Positions 14,763 through 22,751 of a stretch of DNA of 64,000 bases are shown piece by piece. The notes beneath the pieces were generated by a model. It was not told the DNA's origin. It searched no databases and saw only the letters and a list, made by a program, of their open reading frames with translations. Source of the stretch: Clostridia bacterium (GTDB lineage: Bacteria; Bacillota; Clostridia; Oscillospirales; Butyricicoccaceae). A program made the position numbers and the translations under genes. The stretch is from positions 1 through 64,000 of the forward strand of contig JAQXOO010000002.1 in NCBI GenBank assembly GCA_029099685.1, given 5' to 3'. Position 1 is the stretch's first letter. Each line of letters starts with the position of its first letter.

Positions 14763-15947
14763 ATGGTTACATTCCTTTCACGCTGGCTGATCGCGGACCA
14801 CGACCAGACCCAGGACCCCGCCGTGCGGCGGAAATACGGCGTGCTGTGCGGCGCTGTGGGCATCGTTATCAACGTGCTGCTGTTTTTGGGCAAATTCTTT
14901 GCGGGAACCATCAGCGGCTCCATCGCCATCACGGCGGACGCCTTCAACAACCTGTCGGATGCGGGCTCCAGCCTGGTGACCATCCTGGGATTCAAGCTGG
15001 CCGGGCAGAAGCCGGACCCGGACCATCCCTTCGGCCACGGGCGCATGGAGTATTTGTCGGGCCTGGCGGTGGCCATGCTCATCCTGCTGATGGGCATTGA
15101 ACTGCTCAAAAGCTCTGTGGAAAAGATCCTCCATCCGGAGGCCATCGAATTCAGTTGGCTGTCCGTGGGCATCCTGCTGGCGGCCATCGCCTGCAAGCTG
15201 TATATGGCCAGCTACAACCGGTCCGTGGGCAAAAAGATCCAGTCCTCGGCCATGAAGGCCACGGCCACCGACAGTCTCAGCGACAGCCTGGCCACCACCG
15301 CTGTTCTGGCCGCCACCCTGATCGCCCATTTTTTCCATGTGAACATCGATGGCTGGGTGGGCCTGGCGGTGGCCTGCTTCATCCTGTACGCGGGCTATAA
15401 CGCTGCCAGGGACACAGTCAGCCCCCTGCTGGGGCAGGCACCCGATCCGGAGTTGGTGCGGAGCATCGAGCAGGCCGTGCTGGCCTTTGACCCCATTGTG
15501 TCCATTCACGACATGGTGGTGCACGACTACGGCCCGGGCCGGATGATGATCTCCCTCCACGCAGAGGTGCCCGCCGACGGCGACCTGGTGGAGCTGCATG
15601 ACACCATCGACCTGGCGGAACAGGCACTGAAAGAACAATTTCAGTGCGACGCGGTGATCCACATGGACCCCATCGTCACCAATGATGAAACCGTGCTGCA
15701 TATGCGGGCAAAAATGGCCCAGCTGGTGCAGATCATCGACCCCCGCATCACCATCCATGATTTCCGCATGGTCGCCGGACCCACCCACACCAACCTGATC
15801 TTTGACGCGGCCTGTCCCTTTGACTTACATATGACAGACGGCGAGGTCAAGCGCCAGATCGAGCAGACCGTGGATCTGCTGGACGGCAACTATATGGCAG
15901 TGGTCACCGTGGACCGGATCTACGCTTCGGGAAGAAAACAGGAATAA
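14763..15947 (+). CDS. Cation diffusion facilitator family transporter
   Basis: Exports divalent cations (Mn, Zn, Fe or Cd type) by proton antiport. The 394-residue protein has six hydrophobic segments. The metal site motif SIAITADAFNNLSDAGSS is in TM2, HPFGHGRMEYLSGL follows TM2-3, and a second HxxxD-type site lies in TM5 (ATDSLSDSLATT). The cytoplasmic C-terminal domain is longer than usual. It ends 20 nt before the arginase gene. A Mn supply or efflux role tied to arginase, a di-manganese enzyme, is attractive but unproven. Confidence 0.92.
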   Translation: MVTFLSRWLIADHDQTQDPAVRRKYGVLCGAVGIVINVLLFLGKFFAGTISGSIAITADAFNNLSDAGSSLVTILGFKLAGQKPDPDHPFGHGRMEYLSGLAVAMLILLMGIELLKSSVEKILHPEAIEFSWLSVGILLAAIACKLYMASYNRSVGKKIQSSAMKATATDSLSDSLATTAVLAATLIAHFFHVNIDGWVGLAVACFILYAGYNAARDTVSPLLGQAPDPELVRSIEQAVLAFDPIVSIHDMVVHDYGPGRMMISLHAEVPADGDLVELHDTIDLAEQALKEQFQCDAVIHMDPIVTNDETVLHMRAKMAQLVQIIDPRITIHDFRMVAGPTHTNLIFDAACPFDLHMTDGEVKRQIEQTVDLLDGNYMAVVTVDRIYASGRKQE

Positions 15948-15967
15948 CGGCAGAGAGGAGACCGATT

Positions 15968-16867
15968 ATGGAACGGCAACTGGACATCATCGGCATCCAG
16001 ATGGATCTGGGCGCCTCCAAGCGCGGCGTGGCCATGGGGCCCATGGCCATCCGCTACGGCGGCCTGCTGGAGGGGCTGGAGAAGTTGGGTTATACCGTGT
16101 TCGACCGGGGAGATATCGTTCCCCTGCCCCAGGGCCAAAGCCTGCCCAACCTACGGTCCTATGAGCAGGTGGTGGATGTGGACCGGCGCCTGTACGGCCA
16201 GGTGAAGGAAAGCCTGGAACGGGGGCATTTTCCCGTGGTGCTGGGGGGCGACCACAGCATCGCCGCGGGCAGCATCGCCGCCGCGTCCAAGCATTATGAG
16301 GGCCGGGGCGGCATCGGCGTCATCTGGATCGACGCCCACGGCGACTGGAACGACCAGCACAGCACCCCCAGCGGAAATATGCACGGTATGCCCTTTTCCG
16401 CGGTCTGCGGCCATGGGCCGGACTGCATGGTGGACTTCGGCCAGGGGCCGGCTTTTGTGGACGTGCGGCACTGTGTCCAGATCGGCGGCCGGGACATCGA
16501 CGATGAGGAGCGGGTGCGCATGAAAAACGCCGGCGTCACGGTGTTCCCCATCAACGTCATTGACAAATACGGCATGGACGAGGTCATGCGCCGGGCCCTG
16601 GAGGTGGCGGGCGAGGGTACCGCAGGCATCCATCTGAGCTTTGATGTGGACGCCATCACACCGGAAGCGGCTCCCGGCACCGGCACGGTGGTCCACAGCG
16701 GCCTCACCGTGCGGGAGGCGTTTTTGGCGGTGGAGACCCTGGCCGAGAGCGGCAAGCTGGTCAGCCTGGACATGGTGGAGGTCAACCCCATTCTGGACGA
16801 GCGCAACAAGACCGGCATCCTGGCCTCGGAGCTGATCCAGTCGGCTCTGGGCAAAGTGGTATATTGA
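15968..16867 (+). CDS. rocF: Arginase
   Basis: Hydrolyses L-arginine to L-ornithine and urea. The 299-residue ureohydrolase has all manganese-binding motifs: VLGGDHSIAAGS, WIDAHGDWNDQ and LSFDVDAITPEAAPGTGT, plus the arginase-specific NMHGMPFSAVCG. It begins MERQLDIIGIQMDLGASKRGV. It is more arginase-like than agmatinase-like because of the N-terminal GASKRG substrate loop. It follows the cation transporter by 20 nt and ends 240 nt before the lipoprotein cyanophycinase gene. It would feed arginine into the ornithine fermentation operon at 51-59 kb. Confidence 0.95.
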   Translation: MERQLDIIGIQMDLGASKRGVAMGPMAIRYGGLLEGLEKLGYTVFDRGDIVPLPQGQSLPNLRSYEQVVDVDRRLYGQVKESLERGHFPVVLGGDHSIAAGSIAAASKHYEGRGGIGVIWIDAHGDWNDQHSTPSGNMHGMPFSAVCGHGPDCMVDFGQGPAFVDVRHCVQIGGRDIDDEERVRMKNAGVTVFPINVIDKYGMDEVMRRALEVAGEGTAGIHLSFDVDAITPEAAPGTGTVVHSGLTVREAFLAVETLAESGKLVSLDMVEVNPILDERNKTGILASELIQSALGKVVY

Positions 16868-16883
16868 AAATGTGAAAAATGCG

Positions 16884-16914
16884 GGCGCGCTGCGGTACTG
16901 CGGTGCGCCTTTTT
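16884..16914 (+). terminator. Terminator after arginase
   Basis: Stem GGCGCGC/GTGCGCC (one G-T pair), 12-nt loop, then TTTTT. Confidence 0.65.
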
Positions 16915-16942
16915 CCTGCGTTCCAAGTGCGGGTCGAGAAGT

Positions 16943-16956
16943 AAAGTAAATACTTT
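16943..16956. promoter_or_regulatory. Candidate RpiR operator, site 1
   Basis: AAAGTAAATACTTT: arms AAAGTA and TACTTT around a central AA. It is identical to the site in front of rpiR (30332). It lies about 100 bp upstream of the best promoter for the lipoprotein gene, so the mode of action is uncertain. Confidence 0.6.
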
Positions 16957-17048
16957 CGTTTTGGGCGTGTTTTTCTCACAATACCACTAAAAATCCCGGG
17001 TATAATTTGATAGATCCTCCAAATTAATCCAAAAATGAAAACATCTGC

Positions 17049-17077
17049 TTTACCGTCTACACGGGACGTGGTATAAT
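17049..17077 (+). promoter_or_regulatory. Promoter of the lipoprotein cyanophycinase gene
   Basis: TTTACC, 17-nt spacer, TATAAT, 28 nt before the ATG. A second TATAAT at 17001 lacks a good -35. Confidence 0.55.
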
Positions 17078-17105
17078 TAGGATAATCTTTCGAGGAGGGA
17101 TCATC

Positions 17106-20075
17106 ATGAAAAAGCGATACCTGGTTTTCCCCATGCTGTTGGCCATGCTGCTGCTGACAGCGTGTAACACATCGGCAGAAAAGAAAATGCTCTACGACGA
17201 GGCGCCTTCCCGCTACGAATACGGCGTATTCGTCAACATGGACCTCAACGCGGGCGATGCCCTCACGGATTATGAGGTGGCATTCAACAATTTTGCCGAC
17301 CGGACGGCCTATGTGTTCTACTCCGAAAAGGGCCAGACGCCGGTGACCGAGCAGATGGCCGGACTGACGGCGGAGGATCTGGCGGCCCTGGCAGCGGAAG
17401 GCAAGGCCCAGGAGATCCGCAGCAACAGCGGCTTCACCCCGCTGTCCAAGACGCTGAAAAGCCTGGAGGGCAGCGACTTCAAGGCTTCTGAAAAGGACCG
17501 ATTCTATTATATCTATGTGGCCTATGACGCGCCGGAGGGCGTGACCGTGGAAAAGGCCGCCCGCTTTTTGACGCCCGCCAAAGGCCCCGACGCGCTGAAA
17601 AAATACAGCGCCTCCTCTGTGGGCGCGATCGTTCCCGCAGGCGGCGCCACCTCCGTGTTTGAGGAGTCCTCCAGCTACTCCCCCGGCTATGTGGATGCCC
17701 TGAAGCAGGGCGCGCTGGAGGCCGGGGTGGAGACGCCCCGCATCGCCGTCATCGAGACCACCATGGGTGCGGAGCAGGCCATGTATGACGACTTCTTCTT
17801 CCCCGACGGCGATTACGCCTCCTTCGGCGACACCCTGCGGGCAAGAGGCATGGAGCCTGTCTATATCCCCCTGGCCATCGACAACTATCGGGAAGTGCAG
17901 AACACCCGGTATTTCGCCGACCTGATCCGCAGCTGCCACATTGTGTTCTTTACCGGCGGCGACCAGGCTTATTACGGACTGGCTCTGGCCAACGCCGACG
18001 GCACGCCGTCTCTGGTGGCTCAGGCCATCACGGATGTGCTGTCCAAAGGCGGCACCCTGGGCGGCAGCAGCGCCGGCGCGGCGGCCATGTCCGGAACGGT
18101 GCTGACCAACGGCGCCTCCGGCTCCTATCAGCCGTTCTACTGGAATGAGGCAGAGACGGTGGACATCACCATCTATGACGCCGAGACCGTGGCAGACAAC
18201 GACACGGTAAACGAGGGCAACAATATGCTCTATCAGAGCATCGGCTTTGTGGAGCCTGTTCTGGGAGAAGACGTTCTGCTGGACACCCATGTGGACGCCC
18301 GGGGCCGGGTGGGACGGCTGATCGCCGGCCTGCGGGATTCCAACCCCGCCGGACTGGGCATCGCTATGGATGAGACCTCCGGTATCCGCATCGACGGCCA
18401 GACCAAGACCGGCACGGTCTTCGGCACCAGCGGTGTCTATATCATTGACGGTGCCAACGCCATCTGGAGCCCGGCCGGCACCGTGGGCGAGTTCGGCGTG
18501 GAGGGCCTGACCATGCACTACCTCACCGCCGGCGACCGCTTTGACTTTGCCGCCAGAACGGTGCTGCCCGCAGAGGACAAGCAGCCTATCACCACCCCTT
18601 CCGGTGCGGTCCACGAGTCCACGGACATTTTCGGCACCGACGAGACCGGCACCACCGTGCTGTCTCTGGCCCACAGCGCCCAGCAGTCTGTGACGGCGGA
18701 GGTGGAAAATGTTTCCACGCCGCCCTTCCTCACCGGAAACAGCTTTACCGTCACCTTCACCAAAACGGCGGACACTGTCTGCTATACCAACGGAAAGCCG
18801 TTCCCCAACGAAAAATACTTTGCGGACTTCCTGCAGACGACCGTTTCCGGCCTGCAGGTGGATATCGCCAGCGGCCCCAGCAAGTTTGACCCCAACGCGG
18901 CCAGCGGCTTTGAGATCCTGTCCGCCGCCACGGAGGACAACGCCTATGCCGTGGGCATCACCTTCTCCGGCCCGCTGAGCGTGGGCTTCGAGGGCAACAA
19001 CAAGTATTTCCTGGACTGCGAGGAAGCGGAGAACATCCCCACCGACTACGTGGAGGTCTATGACGCCTCCGGCGCGGAAAAGCCCCAGGACCGCGTCTAT
19101 ACCTTCCGCATTATGGACGGCAACACCCTCCGCGTGGTGCTGGCGGAAGATGTCTGCTTTGCCGAGGGCGATACCCTGGTGGTCAAGACATCCATCACCA
19201 GTATGTACGGCGAGCAGCCCAGCACGGGCGCGGTGTTCCGCCTCACCGGCGGCCAGTGGGTGCTGGAGGGCGAAGCCGCGGCGCAGCCCTTTGTGGCGGC
19301 TTCCGCTGTTACCGAGGACAATGCATACGCTGTGGATGTGCTGTTCACCGGGCCCCTGAGCGTGGGCTATTCCGGCAGCAACGATTATTTCCTGGACTGC
19401 GGGCAGGCGGAGAACATCCCCACCGATTACGTAGAGGTGCATGACGCTTCCGGCGCGGTGAAAGCGCAGGACCGGACTTATACCTTCAAGATTTTGGACA
19501 AAAACACGCTGCGCATCGTGTTGGTGGATGACGTGTACTTCGCTGAAGGCGACGTGATCGTGCTCAAGACCTCCATCACCAGCGCGGACGGCGCCAACGC
19601 CGCGGAGGATGTGACCTTTACCCTCACCGACGGCCAGTGGGTCCGCAGCGGCGAGACTGTGGTGGAGCCCGCTCCCGAGACGCCTCAGGAGCCTGCCTTT
19701 ACCGGCGAATTCAAGGCGGTGTCCGCAGCCACCGAGGACAATGAGTACGCCGTGGATGTGCTGTTCACCGGTCCCCTGAGCGTGGGCTATTCCGGCAACA
19801 ACGATTATTTCCTGGACTGTGAGCAGGCGGAAAATATCCCCACCGATTACGTGGAGGTCTATGACGCCGCCGGGGCGGTCAAGGAGCAGGACCGGACCTA
19901 TACCTTCAAGATCCTGGACAAGAACACCCTGCGCATTGTGCTGGTGGATGACGTGTACTTCGCCGAGGGCGACAGTATCATTGTCAAGACCACTGTGACC
20001 TGCAGCAACGGTGATAAGGGGGCGGAAGAAGTCCGCTTCACCCTCACCGGCGGCCAGTGGGTCCCGGCCGACTGA
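17106..20075 (+). CDS. Secreted lipoprotein peptidase S51 (cyanophycinase-type) with three C-terminal repeats
   Basis: A 989-residue protein with a lipoprotein signal (LLLTAC, lipidated Cys at residue 20), so it acts outside the membrane. Residues 25-185 are of unknown fold. Residues 190-500 are a peptidase S51 domain with FTGGDQAYYGL and the nucleophile motif GGSSAGA (Ser at about 322), as in cyanophycinases, which cut cyanophycin to beta-Asp-Arg dipeptides. After a linker, three repeats of about 125 residues start near 600, 728 and 868, each with FTGPLSVGY-type, NIPTDYVEVYDA and TLRIVLVDDVYF motifs. Repeats two and three are nearly identical. They may bind substrate or cell wall. It has a strong GAGGAGGG site and ends at a bidirectional terminator. 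Confidence 0.82.
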   Translation: MKKRYLVFPMLLAMLLLTACNTSAEKKMLYDEAPSRYEYGVFVNMDLNAGDALTDYEVAFNNFADRTAYVFYSEKGQTPVTEQMAGLTAEDLAALAAEGKAQEIRSNSGFTPLSKTLKSLEGSDFKASEKDRFYYIYVAYDAPEGVTVEKAARFLTPAKGPDALKKYSASSVGAIVPAGGATSVFEESSSYSPGYVDALKQGALEAGVETPRIAVIETTMGAEQAMYDDFFFPDGDYASFGDTLRARGMEPVYIPLAIDNYREVQNTRYFADLIRSCHIVFFTGGDQAYYGLALANADGTPSLVAQAITDVLSKGGTLGGSSAGAAAMSGTVLTNGASGSYQPFYWNEAETVDITIYDAETVADNDTVNEGNNMLYQSIGFVEPVLGEDVLLDTHVDARGRVGRLIAGLRDSNPAGLGIAMDETSGIRIDGQTKTGTVFGTSGVYIIDGANAIWSPAGTVGEFGVEGLTMHYLTAGDRFDFAARTVLPAEDKQPITTPSGAVHESTDIFGTDETGTTVLSLAHSAQQSVTAEVENVSTPPFLTGNSFTVTFTKTADTVCYTNGKPFPNEKYFADFLQTTVSGLQVDIASGPSKFDPNAASGFEILSAATEDNAYAVGITFSGPLSVGFEGNNKYFLDCEEAENIPTDYVEVYDASGAEKPQDRVYTFRIMDGNTLRVVLAEDVCFAEGDTLVVKTSITSMYGEQPSTGAVFRLTGGQWVLEGEAAAQPFVAASAVTEDNAYAVDVLFTGPLSVGYSGSNDYFLDCGQAENIPTDYVEVHDASGAVKAQDRTYTFKILDKNTLRIVLVDDVYFAEGDVIVLKTSITSADGANAAEDVTFTLTDGQWVRSGETVVEPAPETPQEPAFTGEFKAVSAATEDNEYAVDVLFTGPLSVGYSGNNDYFLDCEQAENIPTDYVEVYDAAGAVKEQDRTYTFKILDKNTLRIVLVDDVYFAEGDSIIVKTTVTCSNGDKGAEEVRFTLTGGQWVPAD
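18903..20060 (+). repeat. Three tandem in-gene repeats (about 125 codons each)
   Basis: Repeat units start near 18903, 19288 and 19708. Units two and three share long stretches of near-identical DNA such as GTGGATGTGCTGTTCACCGG, showing recent duplication or gene conversion. The first unit is more diverged. Confidence 0.85.
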
Positions 20076-20083
20076 ACCCAAAG

Positions 20084-20120
20084 AAAAACCGCCGCCGGAT
20101 GAGCTCCGGCGGCGGTTTTT
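20084..20120. terminator. Bidirectional terminator between the cyanophycinase lipoprotein and AstE/AspA-family genes
   Basis: Perfect stem AAAAACCGCCGCCGGA/TCCGGCGGCGGTTTTT with a 5-nt loop; it works for both convergent genes. Confidence 0.9.
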
Positions 20121-20139
20121 GCAGCAAAGATGCGTTTTT

Positions 20140-21018
20140 TCAGGCTTCGGGCTGGATATAGAGCATGACCCAGAGGTCTCCGGGCATGAGATAGCTGCAG
20201 GGCAGCACGCTCATGGCCATGCCGTCTGCCGGGGCCAGGACGGGGGTGCCGTCCACCGTGCCTACCACCTGTCCGGCGGTGAGGGGATCGCCCTTTTTCA
20301 CCTGGGGCATCCACAGGCCGGCGCGGGGGGCGTCAATGTCCAGCAGCGGACCGTAAAAATCCGGAGCGGCACCCTCAACGGCGCCTTCCGCCACGCCTTC
20401 GCTGCGGAGCAGGTCCAGCAGCGCCTGGAAGCACTGGTTGCCCACCGGAAGATTGACGGCGCCGCCGCAGGTGCCGGAGGGCAGCTCGATGATGCAGGCG
20501 GCCTGGTCCCGCTTGCGGGTGGACTCGGTAAAGAGCTGGCCGGGGGTTCCTTCGGAACGGACGGCGATGGGCATGGTGATGCGCTGTACCAGCGTTCGGA
20601 CCTTTTCCGACTCGTTGTATACCGAGAGGATGTAGGGAAGTCCGTGCTGCCCGCAGCAGTGGAGGTCGATGAGGATGTCAGCGCCTTCGGTCTCCCGGTA
20701 CACCAGATCGGCCAGCCGCAGGGCAAAGCTGCCCTGGGGATCCCCGGGGAACACCCGGTTGAGGTCCAGCCCGTCAAAGGGATTGCGGCGCTGCATACAG
20801 CGCATGGCGGTGGTGTTCACTGTGGGAATGACGGAGACGGTGCCCTTCAGCGGGGGGTGGGCGGTGAAATAGTCAATGAGGCGGCGGGCCACATAAACGC
20901 CGGTGACCTCGTTGCCGTGGATGCCCGCCGTAAAGAAGACGTGGGGCGCGCCGCTGCCAAAGGTATGCAGTTCCAGCTGGGACAGCACACCCTGCTCCTG
21001 GATGGTAAGTGTTTTCAT
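20140..21018 (-). CDS. Succinylglutamate desuccinylase / aspartoacylase family zinc hydrolase
   Basis: A 292-residue cytoplasmic enzyme of the AstE/AspA family (M14-like fold). Zinc ligands appear in TAGIHGNEVTG (HxxE) and DLHCCG (His), with NRVFPGD supplying the substrate arginine region, then a C-terminal beta domain (KKGDPLTAGQVVGTVDG). Relatives cleave N-acyl groups from Glu, Asp or similar amino acids. The start at 21018 follows AAGGAGG; the track ORF extends 115 codons further without support. It is convergent with the cyanophycinase lipoprotein and adjacent to the cytoplasmic cyanophycinase operon, so a role in trimming Asp- or Arg-containing products is possible but not shown. Confidence 0.82.
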   Translation of the reverse strand: MKTLTIQEQGVLSQLELHTFGSGAPHVFFTAGIHGNEVTGVYVARRLIDYFTAHPPLKGTVSVIPTVNTTAMRCMQRRNPFDGLDLNRVFPGDPQGSFALRLADLVYRETEGADILIDLHCCGQHGLPYILSVYNESEKVRTLVQRITMPIAVRSEGTPGQLFTESTRKRDQAACIIELPSGTCGGAVNLPVGNQCFQALLDLLRSEGVAEGAVEGAAPDFYGPLLDIDAPRAGLWMPQVKKGDPLTAGQVVGTVDGTPVLAPADGMAMSVLPCSYLMPGDLWVMLYIQPEA

Positions 21019-21021
21019 AAA

Positions 21022-21050
21022 TTGACCTCCTTGTGGGGATATGGTATACT
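21022..21050 (+). promoter_or_regulatory. Promoter of the small membrane protein at 21079
   Basis: TTGACC, 17-nt spacer, TGG-extended TATACT. Its -35 overlaps the ribosome binding site of the divergent AstE/AspA-family gene. Confidence 0.7.
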
Positions 21051-21078
21051 GAAAAAAACGATTGAAACGGTGAAAAAG

Positions 21079-21495
21079 ATGGCTGGATTTGTAATGAAAA
21101 AAGTGCTGTGGCACGGTGGCATCGGCCTGCTGATCTGGCTGGTGCTGGAACGGTTCTCTGTGCTGGGGCGCATCTATGCCGGTTGGTTTGCCGGGCTGAT
21201 GGGCGCCTGTTATCTGCTGGTGGCCTGGCTCAACTGGCTCAAGACCCGGGGCACGGACCTGGGCAGGCTGCTCCGCAGAAAGCGGCCGCCCCGGGTACCC
21301 TATTACCTGCGGGGCGCGGACAAGTTCGTCCGGCCCCGGCTGGGCATTGGGGGCAACCGCCACACCTTTGAGGATGATCTTCCCGAGGCGGCGGAACGAC
21401 CGGAGGACGGCCTGGACCGGCAGCAGACTCTTCGGGGCAGGGCCGCGGCTTTTGCCGTGGTGGGAGTGCTGCTGCTGATCCTTTCGGCGTTTTAA
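21079..21495 (+). CDS. Hypothetical membrane protein
   Basis: A 138-residue protein that I do not recognise. Two N-terminal hydrophobic segments (GGIGLLIWLVLERFSVL, AGWFAGLMGACYLLVAWL) are followed by a basic linker with RRKRPPR, an acidic region, and a C-terminal hydrophobic segment (AAAFAVVGVLLLILSAF). The in-frame extension to 20011 in the track is a shadow of the opposite gene. ATG 21079 lies 22 nt after the predicted transcription start; ATG 21094 is an alternative. Its ribosome site is weak. Confidence 0.6.
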   Translation: MAGFVMKKVLWHGGIGLLIWLVLERFSVLGRIYAGWFAGLMGACYLLVAWLNWLKTRGTDLGRLLRRKRPPRVPYYLRGADKFVRPRLGIGGNRHTFEDDLPEAAERPEDGLDRQQTLRGRAAAFAVVGVLLLILSAF

Positions 21496-21509
21496 AAAAC
21501 ATACAGCAG

Positions 21510-21544
21510 GAGCGGCAGAGCGTTGGCTCTGCCGCTCGTTTGTT
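21510..21544. terminator. Bidirectional terminator between membrane protein and cyanophycinase
   Basis: Stem GAGCGGCAGAGC/GCTCTGCCGCTC with a GTTG loop. GTTTGTT follows on the plus strand and a T-rich run on the minus strand. It ends the long opp-to-cphB minus-strand operon. Confidence 0.85.
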
Positions 21545-22728
21545 CAGATCGCCACTTCCACCGAGCGGATGCGGAGCCCGACGTTGGTAAAGGAGGTGTG
21601 GTCACGCCGGTACCCCGCGGTATCGGGGCGGCGGAGGTAATCCAGCTTCACCAGGAAGGTCCTGCCGTGGACGTCATAGGCCACCGCGCCGTGGATGCAG
21701 GGCAAGCCGCTTTCGGCGTCGGTCTCCAGAGAGGCATCTACGCCGCGCAGCAGCTTTTCCTCGATCATGCCGTCAAAAACAGGACTGTTGATGATGCCGT
21801 CGTTGATATAATCGGGATAAAAATCCTTGTCCTTTGCAGGAGTGGGCTGAGCCAGACACACCGCGCCGGAGGCGGTGTCATAGCTGTCGCCCTGATGCAG
21901 GGCATGGAGCACCACGCCCCGGTAGCAGCCGTTTCCAGTCTGTTCCGCCGCCCGGCAGTCCACCAGATAAACGCCCGCGCTGCCAAGGACCTGGATGCTG
22001 CCCTGGTGATAGACAAGAGCGGTATCCTCGGAGACGGCATAACCCATGCGGACGCCCTCCCGGTTGCTGAAGCAGGCCTGGATCAGGCGCATCAGGCGGG
22101 GACGCTTGTTGAAGTGCTGGTCCACGATGCCCTCGGTGAAGAAGCCCAGGCCCTGGCACAGCAGCAGGGGGTCACAGGGGTCGTCCTTTTCGCACTGCTC
22201 ATCATAATCTGCATAGCCATAAATCACCGGTCCCGCCAGAACGCCCCGGTTGTTGCCGCTTCCGATCATTACCCGGCTCATGATGGCTGCGCCCGCACTG
22301 GAGCCGCCGATGACGCCGCCGTTGGTGTAGATCTCCCGCAGACGGGTCAGCAGCGCGGTGTCGGAGCCGTCGGGACGGATCAGGCACTGATTGGTAAAAT
22401 ACTGGTCGCCGCCGGTGAACCACACGCCGGTGACGCCGTCCAGGCAGCTGCACAGGCCCTCTGCGTCGCCGGTCATGGCGTTATAGCCCCGCTCATCCCG
22501 GACGTGCTGGGCATAGATCGGCACCAGGATGCAGTTTTCCGCGGGCAGGCCCAGCCGGACCAGGTCCTCCCGGTAAGAGCGGAACAGCGCGTCCGGTCCT
22601 TCGCCGGAGGCTGTGACGATAAAGGCGATCTTGCTTCGGGGTCCGCCCGCCTTTTCGATCAGCGCGGAAAACACCTGGTCTGCGCTGGCGCGCAGGCCGC
22701 CGCCGACGATCAGTAACGTTCCTTTCAT
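21544..22728 (-). CDS. cphB: Cytoplasmic cyanophycinase-like peptidase S51
   Basis: A 394-residue enzyme without signal peptide. The N-terminal MKGTLLIVGGGLRASADQVF, WFTGGDQYFTNQ and IGGSSAGAAIM (nucleophile Ser at about 144) match cyanophycinases more than PepE dipeptidases. The core ends near residue 270 and about 120 further residues form an extension of unknown role. The expected reaction is hydrolysis of beta-Asp-Arg units from cyanophycin or short fragments. The start at 22728 is chosen by AGAGGTAG upstream and the family N-terminus. It is last gene of oppA-B-C-DF-S12-cphB, 23 nt behind the S12 hydrolase. Confidence 0.85.
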   Translation of the reverse strand: MKGTLLIVGGGLRASADQVFSALIEKAGGPRSKIAFIVTASGEGPDALFRSYREDLVRLGLPAENCILVPIYAQHVRDERGYNAMTGDAEGLCSCLDGVTGVWFTGGDQYFTNQCLIRPDGSDTALLTRLREIYTNGGVIGGSSAGAAIMSRVMIGSGNNRGVLAGPVIYGYADYDEQCEKDDPCDPLLLCQGLGFFTEGIVDQHFNKRPRLMRLIQACFSNREGVRMGYAVSEDTALVYHQGSIQVLGSAGVYLVDCRAAEQTGNGCYRGVVLHALHQGDSYDTASGAVCLAQPTPAKDKDFYPDYINDGIINSPVFDGMIEEKLLRGVDASLETDAESGLPCIHGAVAYDVHGRTFLVKLDYLRRPDTAGYRRDHTSFTNVGLRIRSVEVAI

Positions 22729-22751
22729 GATTGCACTACCTCTTCTTTCTA

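Noticed and set aside
17001-17006. Second TATAAT upstream of the lipoprotein gene as the main promoter
   Set aside because: No -35 hexamer at 16-18 nt and no TGn extension; the 17072 element is better placed.
16782-20081. 1099-residue ORF on the minus strand opposite the cyanophycinase lipoprotein
   Set aside because: It is a high-GC shadow frame: biased His/Gly/Val composition, no ribosome site, and the plus strand carries a clear lipoprotein with S51 motifs and matching terminators.
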